Source: Cannabis sativa | Taxonomy: Eukaryota; Streptophyta; Magnoliopsida; Rosales; Cannabaceae | Length of the DNA: 64,000 nucleotides | NCBI RefSeq assembly: GCF_029168945.1 | Contig: NW_026870038.1 | Coordinates: 1,240,001-1,304,000 of the forward strand | Direction of reading: 5' to 3' | In this document: positions 10,240 through 21,418 of the stretch, in pieces | How positions within the stretch are numbered: the first letter of the stretch is position 1 | How the letters are laid out: every line of letters begins with the position of its first letter | Notes under the pieces: generated by a model | Told to the model about the DNA's origin: nothing | Seen by the model: only the letters and a program-made list of their open reading frames with translations | The model's database searches: none | Position numbers and translations under genes: made by a program

Positions 10240-10468
10240 GGGATATGATTTTGTCCCGTTGATTGTACTTTCACGAAATGCATTCCGTGATGTATGGCAG
10301 CCGTCAGATGAGAGACTTATTTGATCTGACGGTTGAGATTGATCTCGGGGTAATTAAGGTTAAAAAGTAGAAACGTACCTTAACACTCATTTAATGTACC
10401 CGAGACCCATCTAATGTACCACGGAATATATTCCGTGAAAGTACATCACGGGACAAAATCGTATTCCG
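10240..10468. mobile_element. MITE, Mutator-like (9-bp TSD)
   Basis: Inverted ends of about 45 bp (left gatATGATTTTGTCCCGTtgat.., right complement ATACGATTTTGTCCCGTgat..). Both arms include TACTTTCACG.AAT. Perfect 9-bp duplication TAATATATA at 10231-10239 and 10469-10477. Confidence 0.87.
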
Positions 10469-10598
10469 TAATATATATACTAACTCTTCAATAATAAAAA
10501 AAAAAATTAAGTTGCAAATAAATATTTAAGTTTAATTTATTACATTAATAATACTTAATTTATATTTTTAAAACTTCCGTAAGTACCTCACATTAGGT

Positions 10599-10906
10599 GG
10601 CGTTTGGTTGGAGATAATAAAATGGAATGGAATGGAAAAGAAACAATTTTCATTCCATTCCTTTGTTTGGTTGTATTTTAAAGTATTGGAATGGCATTCC
10701 AATGGAATGCTCTTTCTACCATTTTGGTGAAATGGCTATTCCATTTTAAAAAGAAAGGAATGACCATTCCAATGTAACAAGAAAAAAAAATAATGATTTT
10801 TTTATCAAATTTTTTTATGCATTTTAAATTTTATTCCATTCCATTTCTATTCCTATTCTCATTCTTATTCCTATTCCTATATTTTCATTCCTCCCAACCA
10901 AACGCC
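10599..10906. mobile_element. MITE with GGCGTTTGGTTGG ends
   Basis: Begins GGCGTTTGGTTGGAG and ends CTCCCAACCAAACGCC, near-perfect inverted repeats. The inside is rich in GGAATG/CATTCC words that can pair. The GTTTGGTT-type end is common in plant PIF/Harbinger-like or hAT-like MITEs; the flanks do not give a clear duplication, so the superfamily is open. Confidence 0.7.
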
Positions 10907-11492
10907 TAAGTGATCATGTGAGTCAAAATAAAAATTTAGGCCCTTATTATAAAGATAAATAATATTTTTAAAAATTATTAAAAAATCTATGTATATTTTT
11001 TAAAATGTATTTTTTTTATTTAACCCCTTAAAATGAGTGGGCCCTAAGCGCGGAACTAACCTGCCTATACTTAAGAATGGTCAGCTCTAGTATTAACGTA
11101 AGTTCAAGAAATATAACATAGATATTATATTCGTCAAATCAGAGTCATATTTAAGTATTACTTTTAAAGTAATTTGAGGACAATATATGCAACAGGCTAA
11201 TTGCCTTTAGTAATTAATTAAGTACAATGGTTGATTTCTCTCAATAATTAAGTATAATCATTATAATTTATCGACCAATTTGTAACAATATCTAATTCTC
11301 TATTATGACTTATGACTTTACGAAAGGTAAATTCATAATCATTTTTAAGGTGAATATGTACTTGAACCACTATAGATTTTTGTGTCAAATAGATATAAAT
11401 AAACTCTAAATTCTGAAATAACAATAAAACCAGGCAAAACGACAACAGTTACATTAACGACATAATAATTAAAATTAATTAGTAGCATTCTC

Positions 11493-11667
11493 TTAATCTT
11501 GATCTTGATCAGCACAATAAACGGTTGTGATGATGACACGTCGAAAAAGATCAACACAGAAGACAATAACATCTCCAACTTCTAGGCCATCACCTCTCAA
11601 TCTCAGCTTAGTCTCAATCTGAATTTTCCTAATGCTTTGAATTGAATCAAATCCTCTGCTTCTTCAT
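11493..11667 (-). pseudogene. B3-like gene fragment (domain 2, C-terminal part)
   Basis: Minus-strand translation gives EEAEDLIQF, then after a frame change KIQIETKLRLRGDG, then directly LEVGDVIVFCVDLFRR, IITTVYCADQDQD and a stop at 11493-11495. The conserved FGENWSQLVDLR stretch is missing and the N-terminal two thirds are absent. It is the broken first member of the tandem array: its 5' flank (about 11755-12310) resembles the 3' flank of the following array genes. Confidence 0.75.
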
Positions 11668-12318
11668 TTTGTAAAACTATTTTCATTTTTTATTTTTACA
11701 ATCTCTTGTTAATAACAAGTTTATGTATTTTAATTTACCACACTTGTTCATTTTTTTTAATATTGTAAAAATTCACATAGATAATGAAAAAAAAAAAATA
11801 GAAATAAAAACTAAATATTCATTTTCGAATGCAAAACTATTTCTTACGATGTGACACCGAAAAATATACTTTTCAGACACTATAGATGGTTAATAATTTT
11901 ATGTAATAGTTATTATACCTAAATTTTAAAAATCAATAAAAATAATTAGCATTTTCGTTGGTATTAGACACGTTGCAGTAACCTTTCACAACAATTACTT
12001 GAACTTTCAAGTATTATTTCTCGATTATCATTGTTAATTATTGTTTTACCTATATCTATATATGTAATTGTTAACTATATCCATTTTAATAGAGACCCAA
12101 TAACTAACCAAATCTTCTAATTTAACATTTTAAGTATAACAATAATAGTAATTTTAAATGAACTCTACTTTCACTCACTCATCATCATAATTAAAGCATG
12201 TAATATAATGTAAAACGACAATAATTATATAAAACGAAGGTCTAAACACATCAAAATGACTATTGAATCTTCAAAAACAAAGTACAAATGAAAGAAAAGA
12301 ACGACATAATATAATTAT
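11668..12318. other. Array spacer (3' flank of the 12319 gene)
   Basis: No gene. The stretch from about 11930 (words such as CATTTTCGTTGGTATTAGACA and TTGCAGTAACCTTTCACAAC) recurs at about 16170, 19690 and 23745, in front of the next three array genes, so it belongs to the amplified unit. Confidence 0.65.
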
Positions 12319-13137
12319 CTAAGTATGATCACCAAGATTATGAGGTTGAGATGGAATAAAGAAATCAAGTTCTTGATGGGAACGATAAACGGTTGTGATG
12401 ATGACACGTCGACAAAGATCAACATAGAAAACAATAACATCTCCACCTTTAAGGCCACGAAGATCAACCAATTGGGACCAATTTTCACCAAACAAAACCA
12501 CACCATCATCTCTCAATTTCAACTTAGTCTCAATCTGAATTCCCCCAATGTTTTGATCCCTAACAACAACCCCAAAATCATCACCTTTCAAGAATTCAAT
12601 CAAATCCTCTGCTTCTTCCATTACCATTTCTCCAATCTCTTTAGGCATTTCAATTTGATGATGATCACTTCTCAAATCAGCCTCACTCAGTTTCTTCACA
12701 CACAAAAATGGTTTTATTTCAATACCCAAATTAAGATCAAGATCTTTATGATCATGATGAACATTATTTTGTTGGGGTTTAGGAGGATTGATCAAAATTG
12801 GGTTATTTTGGGGGTTTATTCTAAATAATGTGACATTGATTATGTAAGGAATGTTGTAAATAATTCTCAAGAGAAGAACATCTCCAACTCGAATACCGCG
12901 CTCACTGACAAATGTGTCCCATTCTTGTCCTTCGATTTTGACACGGCCATCAAGCAAGAACACCGTCTTAAGGATTCGAATATCGCCTATGCCCATAGCT
13001 CTGTCGCTTATGTAAATGGTGGTTTTTTGGAGATTTGAGAGGGCTTTAAGGGAAGTTGCTAGTGGATTTGGGAGGAAGAAGGTGTTGGTGTCCTTCACTA
13101 CATTTCCAAACAATGAATTGTTATTATTATTCTCCAT
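12319..13137 (-). CDS. B3-like protein of tandem array, copy 1 (EAR motif)
   Basis: A 272-residue intronless protein with two B3-like domains. Domain 1 covers about residues 9-107 (SLFGNVVKDTN, LPNPLATSL, IYISDR, EW 72-73, GD 85-86). Domain 2 covers about 144-252 (FLCVKKLSEADL, EMPKEIGE, VVVRDQ, W220, GGD 231-233, VIVFYVD). The linker holds HHDHKDLDLNLG; residues 133-137 (LDLNL) fit the EAR repression motif LxLxL, which in other plant regulators recruits TOPLESS. Differs from copy 2 at about five residues plus a two-residue tail change. Promoter, palindrome and TATA are present. Probably functional; a repressor role is inferred. Confidence 0.86.
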   Translation of the reverse strand: MENNNNNSLFGNVVKDTNTFFLPNPLATSLKALSNLQKTTIYISDRAMGIGDIRILKTVFLLDGRVKIEGQEWDTFVSERGIRVGDVLLLRIIYNIPYIINVTLFRINPQNNPILINPPKPQQNNVHHDHKDLDLNLGIEIKPFLCVKKLSEADLRSDHHQIEMPKEIGEMVMEEAEDLIEFLKGDDFGVVVRDQNIGGIQIETKLKLRDDGVVLFGENWSQLVDLRGLKGGDVIVFYVDLCRRVIITTVYRSHQELDFFIPSQPHNLGDHT

Positions 13138-13230
13138 TGTTCTTGAAGATTAATAAGATGGAAAATGAAGGAAAATTGAAGTGTTTTTTCTGAGAAAGTG
13201 AAAAGGAAAATTGGAGAGTGGTGTGTTTGG

Positions 13231-13354
13231 TTTATATAATATGGTGTGAGATTTGTTCTTTGGAATTGTCTTTAACGGATTTTGGCGCCAATTCTTTCAT
13301 TATATTACCTAACTTATTATAACTAACATTTGATTTCACCGTTATGTTAGTTAT
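13231..13354 (-). promoter_or_regulatory. Promoter of array copy 1
   Basis: Read on the minus strand: MYB-like ATAACTAACATAACGG (13339-13354), palindrome TTGGCGCCAA (13282-13291) with TCCGTTAA beside it, then the TATA box ATTATATAAA (13231-13240) about 95 bp before the ATG. Confidence 0.72.
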
Positions 13355-13610
13355 GTTTGGAGTTTAATGAATACTATAGTGAAGGAAAAGGAAAGAAAGG
13401 GAAAAAATAAACAGTGTTATATTTTGAGTTTGGACCCCGGATTAATAGGATAGATAGGTAAAAAAAACAGTTGGGAAATCATTGTGTGTTTGATTAAACA
13501 AGTTTGCTAATTGTCTCTTCACTTGAGCATAATTTAATTACAATAAATTAAATTTTGATCAAACTTAATATGTCTTAAGAAAGTCAAACTTAATATTAGA
13601 TTTCACACAA

Positions 13611-13694
13611 CAAAGCTTAGTCTCAATCTCAATTTTCCCAACGCTTTGATCCCAAACAAGAACCCCAAAATCATCACCATTCAAGAATTGAATC
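13611..13694 (-). pseudogene. B3-like fragment at Copia left junction, array unit 1
   Basis: Minus-strand translation IQFLNGDDFGVLVWDQSVGKIEIETKL matches the start of B3 domain 2, with GVLVWDQ closer to the MENKIS-type genes (GVVVWEQ). It stops abruptly at a TGTTGGAAC sequence that looks like an LTR start. The copy in unit 3 (21419-21526) keeps about 25 bp more. Confidence 0.7.
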
Positions 13695-15903
13695 TGTTGG
13701 AACTTTGTGAAATTGTGTAAAAAAATAAAAAGTGAAGTGTGTGAGTGATTGGAGTATCACATGGGATAGAAACACTTTATTAGAAGTATATATATTATAT
13801 ATATATATAAATATATATAGTGTAAGTTTGAGATTTAGGTATGGGCCCCAAGGGGTACCCAATTTTGTGCGCATGGGTAAGAACTCACACACCGCACGCA
13901 CGCACGCCACTGATTCGATTTTACTTATGTGTACTTAATGAAAAATAAAAATGATGCACTTGACATGTTTAGGATATGAACCGAACTTGCTTATTGAATT
14001 TTATAATTCACATGGTATAATACACGAAAGGATCGCAACATATTCAACTGAAATGAAAGGTAAAGCAAAAAGAAAAAATAGAACCTTTACTGAATTAGTT
14101 GTGACTATTTTGTTGAATTCTAGTGTTGCATCTCATTGGTGGGGTGAAATTTTATTAACTGTTTGTTATGTTCTGAATAGAGTTCCTAAATCTAAGAGCA
14201 AAATTTCACCTTATGAGATCTTAAAAAATAGGTAACCAAATGTGTCTTATTTTAGAACTTGGAGATGTTTAGCTTATGTTAGGATTCTTGATCCTAAGAG
14301 AATAAAACTAGCTAGTAGAGTCTATGAATGTGTATTTATTGGATATGCGGTGAATAGCAAAACATATAGATTCTATGATCTGAATGCACATGTTATAGTG
14401 GAATCTAATGATGCTAATTTTTGTGAACATAGATTTTTCTTTAAATTAAGAAACAGTGGGGGCGCATCTACTAGCAATGTTCCTACAATTAGGAATAATG
14501 AGCACATTGAGAGTAATGAAATAGAACCCAGAAGAAGCAAGAGAGCTAGAATAGATAAAGACTTTGGTTCATATTTTTACGCTTACACCTTAGAGGAGGA
14601 TCTTGCCAACCTCAAGAAGCCTTGTTTTCCTTAGATGCTGACCTGTGGCAAGAGGCCGTTGATGATTAAATGGACTCACTTATTACGAACAAAACCTGGC
14701 ATTATACAAACCTACATCATTGTTGCAAAACTATAGGGTGTAAGTGGATTTTGAAAAAGAAATTGAAACCCGATGTATCTGTTGACAAATACAAAGCTCG
14801 TTTAGTAGCAAATGGTTTTAGACAAAGAGAGAATGTAGATTTTCTTGACACTTTTTCACCTGTCACTAGAATTACATCCATTAGAGTTTTACTTTCACTA
14901 GCTGCTATACACAATTTAGTTGTGTATGACCAAATGGATGTTAGGACAACATTCCTTAATGGTGAATTAGAAGAAGAAATATACATGGATCAACCTGAAG
15001 GGTTCGTGATCCCAGGCCAGGAACATAAGGTTTGCAAGTTAGATAAATCTCTATGTGGTCTTAAGCAGACACCTAAGCAATGACATGAGAAATTTGACAA
15101 TTTAGTTATCTCACATGGCTTTAAAGTGAATGAAAGTGACAAATGCATTTACTATAAATCTGAAAATGACATTTGCACTATTATATGTCTATATGTGGAT
15201 GATCTATTTATATTTGGTTCAAATATCCATGCTGTGAAACCATTATTACATGTTATTTTTGATATGAAGGACCTCGAAGAAGCTAATATAATCCTTAGTA
15301 TTAAGATTACTAGGTCTAAAAATAGAATTTCTTTGGATGAATCTCATTGCATTGAGAAGGTTCTCAAGAAATATAATTACTTTGACTGTAAACCTGCGTG
15401 CACACCATATGATCCAAGTGTAAATCTATTTAAGAACACTAGTGACGATGTGAAACAATCTGAATATGCGAGCATCATTGACAGTCTTCGATATGCCACT
15501 GATTGTATGAGACTCGACATTGCCTATGTCGTGGGATTATTGTGCAGGTTTACCAGTAGTCCTAGTATAGAGCATTGACATGCTATTGAGAGGGTAATGA
15601 GATACCTTAAGAGCACTATGAACCTTGGATTACATTATCAACGGTTTCCAACTGTCCTTGAAGGATACAGTGATGCAAACTGGAACACTTTGTCTGATGA
15701 CTCCAAAGCAATAGTGGCTATATTTTTAGCATAGATGGTAGCCCTGTTTCTTGGAAGTCAAAGAAACAGACTATTTTAGCACAATCCACTATGGAGTCTG
15801 AAATGATAGCACTAGCCTCTACTAGTGAAGAAGCAGGTTGGCTAAGAAGCCTGCTAGCTGAAATGCCTTTATGGGAGAAATCGATACCAGCTGTGTTGAT
15901 AAA
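13695..15903 (+). mobile_element. Copia-type retrotransposon remnant, array unit 1
   Basis: Starts at TGTTGGAAC, probably a 5' LTR start (to about 13940). It then jumps directly into the integrase C-terminal region (13951-14235, HWWGEILLTVCYVLNRVP), so gag and protease are missing. Reverse transcriptase follows: GCKWILKKKLKPD..KARLVANGF and CGLKQTPKQ in 14670-15083, and CLYVDDL in 15126-15578. RNase H-like sequence runs to about 15900 (WLRSLLAEMPLWEK). In-frame stops at 14233-14235, 15081-15083 and 15576-15578 break it, plus a 3' truncation. Inactive. Confidence 0.85.
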
Positions 15904-16282
15904 AATTTATTTCAAAAAATTTTAAATTTTTTTGATATTATAAAAATTCATAGGGATGTTGAAAAAAAATAGATAAAAAAATTGGATATGTGTTTTTAAA
16001 TGCAAAAATTAAGAAAAAGATTGTAATTGGCACTTATGAAGCAAGAAAATTATTCTTGAAAACTATTTGTTGTTATTAAGCACTATTGATAGTAATTTTA
16101 TGTAATAGTTATGATACTAAATATTATAAATAATCTGTTAAAAAAATATATTATAAATCAATAAAAATAATTAACATTTTCGTTGGTATTAGACATGTTG
16201 CAGTAACCTTTCACAACAATTACTTGACTTTTCAAGTATTACTTCTCGATTATCATTGTTAATTGTTTTACCTATGTAATTG
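15904..16282. other. Array spacer between Copia remnant and next B3 gene
   Basis: AT-rich spacer without a gene. It matches spacers at about 11755, 19430 and 23570 and is part of the amplified unit. Confidence 0.6.
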
Positions 16283-16414
16283 TTTTTTTTTTTTTTTTAA
16301 GAAAAATGGAAACTTTATTAATAAGAAGAATTAACCATTACAATAGAAAGAAAATCAGCGGGAATATTATCCTCACTAAAAATACGATCTCGATACAAAC
16401 AAGAGCTATATCTA
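16283..16414 (-). mobile_element. Short 5'-truncated LINE/retroposon insertion
   Basis: Begins with a T run (poly-A tail on the minus strand) followed by sequence that on the minus strand reads TTAATAAAGTTTCCATTTTTC, a familiar 3' end of plant LINEs. TATGTAATTG lies at 16273-16282 and again at 16415-16424, a candidate 10-bp target duplication. The insertion is absent from the matching spacers of the other units, so it is younger than the tandem duplication. Confidence 0.65.
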
Positions 16415-16691
16415 TATGTAATTGTTAACTATATAATTACCCAATAGCTAACTAAATCTTCTAATTTAACATTTTAAGTATAACAGTAATAGTAAGCTTA
16501 AATGAACTCTACTTTCACTCACTCATCATTATCATTTGATTGATCTTCATTCATGCATGTAATTATTTAATGTAAAACGACAAAAAAACTTGTAAAACGA
16601 CAATAATTATATAAAACAAAACATCAAAATGACTATTGAATCTTCAAAAACAAAGTACAAATGAAAGAAAAGAATGACATAATATAATTAT

Positions 16692-17516
16692 CTAAGTATG
16701 AATATGATCACCAAGATTATGAGGTTGAGATGGAATAAAGAAATCAAGTTCTTGATGGGAACGATAAACGGTTGTGATGATGACACGTCGACAAAGATCA
16801 ACATAGAAAACAATAACATCTCCACCTTTAAGGCCACGAAGATCAACCAATTGGGACCAATTTTCACCAAACAAAACCACACCATCATCTCTCAATTTCA
16901 ACTTAGTCTCAATCTGAATTCCCCCAATGTTTTGATCCCTAACAACAACCCCAAAATCATCACCTTTCAAGAATTCAATCAAATCCTCTGCTTCTTCCAT
17001 TACCATTTCTCCAATCTCTTTAGGCATTTCAATTTGATGATGATCACTTCTCAAATCAGCCACACTCAGTTTCTTCACACACAAAAATGGTTTTATTTCA
17101 AAACCCAAATTAAGATCAAGATCTTTATGATCATGATGAACATTATTTTGTTGGGGTTTAGGAGGAGTGATCAAAATTGGGTTATTTTGGGGGTTTATTC
17201 TAAATAATGTGACATTGATTATGTAAGGAATGTTGTAAACAATTCTCAAGAGAAGAACATCTCCAACTCGAATACCACGCTCACTGACAAATGTGTCCCA
17301 TTCTTGTCCTTCGATTTTGACACGGCCGTCAAGCAAGAACACCGTCTTAAGGATTCGAATATCGCCTATGCCCATAGCTCTGTCGCTTATGTAAATGGTG
17401 GTATTTTGGAGATTTGAGAGGGCTTTAAGGGAAGTTGCTAGTGGATTTGGGAGGAAGAAGGTGTTGGTGTCCTTCACTACATTTCCAAACAATGAATTGT
17501 TATTATTATTCTCCAT
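16692..17516 (-). CDS. B3-like protein of tandem array, copy 2 (EAR motif)
   Basis: A 274-residue intronless protein, nearly identical to copy 1. Changes include LQN for LQK, RIV for RII, ITPP for INPP, GFE for GIE, SVAD for SEAD, and a tail GDHIHT. Both B3-like domains are complete with W73/GD86 and W220/GGD231-233, and LDLNL is kept at about 133-137. It carries the same palindrome and TATA promoter as copy 1. Upstream, its unit has lost the LTR and integrase part of the Copia remnant through a deletion ending at 17841. Probably functional or recently so. Confidence 0.86.
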   Translation of the reverse strand: MENNNNNSLFGNVVKDTNTFFLPNPLATSLKALSNLQNTTIYISDRAMGIGDIRILKTVFLLDGRVKIEGQEWDTFVSERGIRVGDVLLLRIVYNIPYIINVTLFRINPQNNPILITPPKPQQNNVHHDHKDLDLNLGFEIKPFLCVKKLSVADLRSDHHQIEMPKEIGEMVMEEAEDLIEFLKGDDFGVVVRDQNIGGIQIETKLKLRDDGVVLFGENWSQLVDLRGLKGGDVIVFYVDLCRRVIITTVYRSHQELDFFIPSQPHNLGDHIHT

Positions 17517-17660
17517 TGTTCTTGAAGATTAATAAGATGGAAAATGAAGGAAAATTGAAGTGTTTTTTCTGAGAAAGTGAAAGGGAAAATTGGAGAGTGG
17601 TGTGTTTGGTTTATATAATATGGTGTGAGATTTGTTCTTTGGAATTGTCTTTAACGGATT

Positions 17661-17670
17661 TTGGCGCCAA
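17661..17670 (-). promoter_or_regulatory. TTGGCGCCAA palindrome, array copy 2
   Basis: Perfect palindrome in TTTTGGCGCCAATT context, about 145 bp before the ATG. A TATA box (TTTATATAAT on the plus strand) lies near 17611 and CCGTTATGTTAGTTAT follows near 17718. Confidence 0.7.
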
Positions 17671-17840
17671 TTCTTTCATCATATTACCTAACTTTTAATA
17701 TCTGACATTTGATTTGACCGTTATGTTAGTTATGTTTGGAGTTTAATGAATAGTGAAGGAAAAGGAAAGAAAGGAAAAAATAAACAGTATTATATTTTGT
17801 GTTTGATGATTTTAGTTATGTTAGTTATGTTTGGACCCCG

Positions 17841-19425
17841 GATTAATAGGATTCTTGATCCTAAGAGAATAAAACTAGCTAGTAGAGTCTATGAATGTAT
17901 ATTTATTGTATTTGCGGTGAATAGCAAAATATATAGATTCTATGATCTGAATGCACATGTTATAGTGGAATCTAATGATGCTGATTTTTATGAACATAGA
18001 TTTTCCTTTAAATTAAGAAACAGTGGGGGCGCATCTACTAGCAATGTTCCTACAATTAGGAATAATAAGCACATTGAGAGTAGTGAAATAGAACCCAGAA
18101 GAAGCAAGAGAGCTAGAATAGATAAAGACTTTGGTTCATATTTTTATGCTTACACCTTAGATGAGGATCCTGCCAACCTCAAGAAGCCTTGTTTTTCCTA
18201 GATGCTGACCTGTGGCAAGAGGCCGTTGATGATTAAACGGACTCACTTATTACGAACAAAACCGGGCATTATACAAACCTACATCATTGTTGCAAAACTA
18301 TAGGGTGTAAGTGGATTTTGGAAAAGAAATTGAAACTCGATGGATCTGTTGACAAATACAAAGCTCGTTTAGTAGCAAATGGTTTTAGACAAAGAGAGAA
18401 TGTAGATTTTCTTGACACTTTTTCACCTGTCACTAGAATTACATCCATTAGAGTTTTACTTTCACTAGTTGCTATACACAATTTAGTTGTGCATGACCAA
18501 TGGATGTTAGGACAACATTCCTTAATGGTGAATTAGAAGAAGAAATATACATGGATCAACCTGAAGGGTTCGTGATCCCAGGCCAAGAACATAAGGTTTG
18601 CAAGTTAGATAAATCTCTATGTTGTCTTAAGCAGACACCTAAGCAATGACATGAGAAATTTGACAATTTAGTTATCTCACATGGCTTTAAAGTGAATGAA
18701 AGTGACAAATGCATTTATTATAAATCTTAAAATGACATTTGCACTATTATATGTCTATATGTGGATGATCTACTTATATTTGGTTCAAATATCCATGCTG
18801 TGAAATCATTATTACATGCTATTTTTTATATGAAGGACCTCGAAGAAGCTAATATAATCCTTTGTATTAAGATTACTAGGTCTGAAAAGGGAATTTCTTT
18901 GGATCAATCTCATTGCATTGAGAAGATTCTCAAGAAATATAATTACCTTGACTGTAAACCTGCGTGCACACCATATGATCCAAGTGTAAAGCTATTTAAG
19001 AACACTAGTGACGGTGTGAAACAATCTGAATATGAGAGCATCATTGACAGTCTTCGATATGCCACTGATTGTACGAGACTCGACATTGCCTATGTCGTGG
19101 GATTATTGTGCAGGTTTACCAGTAGTCCTAGTCTAGAGCACTATGAACCTTGGATTACATTATCAACGGTTTCCAACTGTCCTTGAAGGATACAGTGATG
19201 CAGACTGGAACACTTTGTCTGATGACTCCAAAGCTACAAGTGGCTATATTTTTAGCATAGCTGGTAGCGCTATTTCTTGAAAGTCAAAGAAACAGACTAT
19301 TTTAACACAATTCACTATGGAGTCTGAAATGATAGCACTAGCCTATGCTAGTGAAGAAGCAGGTTGGCTAAGAAGCCTGCTAGCTGAGATCCCTTTATGG
19401 GAGAAACCGATACCAGCTGTGTTGA
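17841..19425 (+). mobile_element. Copia-type remnant, array unit 2 (5'-deleted)
   Basis: Starts mid-element at AGGATTCTTGATCCTAAGAG, the same point as 14280 in unit 1, fused directly to B3 promoter-distal DNA. It includes the linker region (17850-18201), reverse transcriptase (18318-18650, KLDGSVDKYKARLVANGFRQ) and VDDL (18761-19186). It shares the CCTAAGCAATGA stop with the other units and has extra damage: a one-base loss near 18501 and a new stop near 18728. Inactive. Confidence 0.82.
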
Positions 19426-20101
19426 TAAAAATTTATTTCAACAAATTTTCAATTTTTTTGATATTATAAAAATTCATAGGGATGTTGAAAAAAAAAAAAA
19501 AAATGGATATGTGTTTTTAAACGCAAAAATTAAGAAAAAGATTGTAATTGGCACTTATGAAGCAAGAAAATTATTCTTGAAAACTATTTGTTGTTATTAA
19601 GCACTATTGATAGTAATTTTATGTAATAGTTATGATACTAAATATTATAAATAATCTGTTAAAAAAATATATTATAAATCAATAAAAATAATTAACATTT
19701 TCGTTGGTATTAGACATGTTGCAGTAACCTTTCACAACAATTACTTGACTTTTCAAGTATTACTTCTCGATTATCATTGTTAATTGTTTTACCTATATCT
19801 ATATATGTAATTGTTAACTATATAAATTTATTCTCCATTTTAATAGAGACCCAATAAATAACTAAATCTTCTAATTTAACATTTTAAGTATAACAATAAT
19901 AATAAGTTTAAATGAACTCTACTTTCACTCACTCATCATTATCATTTGATTGATCTTCATTCATGCATGTAATTATATAATGTAAAACGACAAAAAAACT
20001 TGTAAAACGACAATAATTATATAAAACAAAACATCAAAATGACTATTGAATCTTCAAAAAGAAAGTACAAATGAAAGAAAACAACGACATAACATAATTA
20101 T
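19426..20101. other. Array spacer (3' flank of 20102 gene)
   Basis: No gene. Same spacer as before copies 1, 2 and 4. A 67-residue frame at 19397-19600 is Copia tail plus spacer and not a gene. Confidence 0.6.
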
Positions 20102-20920
20102 CTAAGTATGACCACCAAGATGATGAGGTTGAGATGGAATAAAGAAATCAAGTTCTTGATGGGAACGATAAACGGTTGCGATGATGACACGTCGACAAAG
20201 ATCAACATAGAAAACAATAACATCTCCACCTTTAAGGCCACGAAGATCAACCAATTGGGACCAATTTTGACCAAACAAAACCACACCATCATCTCTCATT
20301 TTCAACTTAGTCTCAATCTGAATTCCCCCAATGTTTTGATCCCTAACAACAACCCCAAAATCATCACCTTTCAAGAATTCAATCAAATCCTCTGCTTCTT
20401 CCATTACCATTTCTCCAATCTCTCTAGGCATTTCAGTTTGATGATGATCACTTCTCAAATCAGCCACACTCAGTTTCTTCACACACAAAAATGGTTTTAT
20501 TTCAAAACCCAAATTAAGATCAAGATCTTTATGATCATGTTGAACATTATTTTGTTGGGGTTTTGGAGGAGTGATCAAAATTGGGTTATTTTGGGGGTTT
20601 ATTCTAAACAATGTGACATTGATTATGTAAGGAATGTTGTAAAAAATTCTTAAGAGAAGAACATCTCCAACTTGAATCCCGCGTTCACTGACAAATGTGT
20701 CCCATTCTTGTCCTTCGATTTTGACACGGCCGTCAAGCAAGAACACCGTCTTAAGGATTCGAATATCGCCTATGCCCATAGCTCTGTCGCTTATGTAAAT
20801 GGTGGTATTTTGGAGATTTGAGAGGGCTTTAAGGGAAGTTGCTAGTGGATTTGGGAGGAAGAAGGTGTTGGTGTCCTTCACTACATTTCCAAACAATGAA
20901 TTGTTATTATTATTCTCCAT
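20102..20920 (-). CDS. B3-like protein of tandem array, copy 3 (EAR motif)
   Basis: A 272-residue intronless protein of the same type as copies 1 and 2. Both domains are complete and the LDLNL motif is kept. Distinctive changes include GIQVGD for GIRVGD in domain 1, RIF for RIV, NNVQHD, HHQTEMPRE, KLKMRD, FGQNW and IIATVYR, ending PHHLGGHT. Copy 4 shares NNVQHD and the GGHT ending, so copies 3 and 4 look like the closest pair. The promoter is conserved. Probably functional. Confidence 0.86.
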   Translation of the reverse strand: MENNNNNSLFGNVVKDTNTFFLPNPLATSLKALSNLQNTTIYISDRAMGIGDIRILKTVFLLDGRVKIEGQEWDTFVSERGIQVGDVLLLRIFYNIPYIINVTLFRINPQNNPILITPPKPQQNNVQHDHKDLDLNLGFEIKPFLCVKKLSVADLRSDHHQTEMPREIGEMVMEEAEDLIEFLKGDDFGVVVRDQNIGGIQIETKLKMRDDGVVLFGQNWSQLVDLRGLKGGDVIVFYVDLCRRVIIATVYRSHQELDFFIPSQPHHLGGHT

Positions 20921-21064
20921 TGTTCTTGAAGATTAATAAGATGGAAAATGAAGGAAAATTGAAGTGTTTTTTCTGAGAAAGTGAAAGGGAAAATTGGAGA
21001 GTGGTGTGTTTGGTTTATATAATATGGTGTGAGATTTGTTCTTTGGAATTGTCTTTAACGGATT

Positions 21065-21074
21065 TTGGCGCCAA
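21065..21074 (-). promoter_or_regulatory. TTGGCGCCAA palindrome, array copy 3
   Basis: Perfect palindrome about 145 bp before the ATG, with TTAACGG next to it and CCGTTATGTTAGTTAT farther upstream near 21122. Layout as in array copies 1, 2 and 4. Confidence 0.7.
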
Positions 21075-21418
21075 TTCTTTCATTATATTACCTAACTTAT
21101 TATAACTGACATTTGATTTGACCGTTATGTTAGTTATGTTTGGAGTTTAATGAATAGTGAAGGAAAAGGAAAGAAAGGGAAAAAATAAACAGTATTATAT
21201 TTTGAGTTTGAAGATTTTAGTTATGTTAGTTATGTTTGGACCCCGGATTAATAGGATAGATAGGTAAAAAAAAACAGCTGGGAAATCATTTTGTGTTTGA
21301 TTAAACAAGTTTGCTAATTGTCTCTTCACTTGAGCATAATTTAATTACAATAAATTAAATTTTAATCAAACTTAATATGTCTTAAGAGAGTCAAACTTAA
21401 TATTAGATTTCACACAAC

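Noticed and set aside
12315..12509. 64-codon minus-strand frame (MMVWFCLVKIG...), repeated in each array unit
   Set aside because: Alternative frame of B3 domain 2.
12325..12828. 167-codon plus-strand frame antisense to array copy 1, repeated at 16698, 20108 and 24130
   Set aside because: Its conservation follows from duplication of the minus-strand B3 genes; the translation is low-complexity and differs wherever the B3 gene changes.
14717..14986. Minus-strand frames within Copia remnants
   Set aside because: Shadows of the reverse-transcriptase region.
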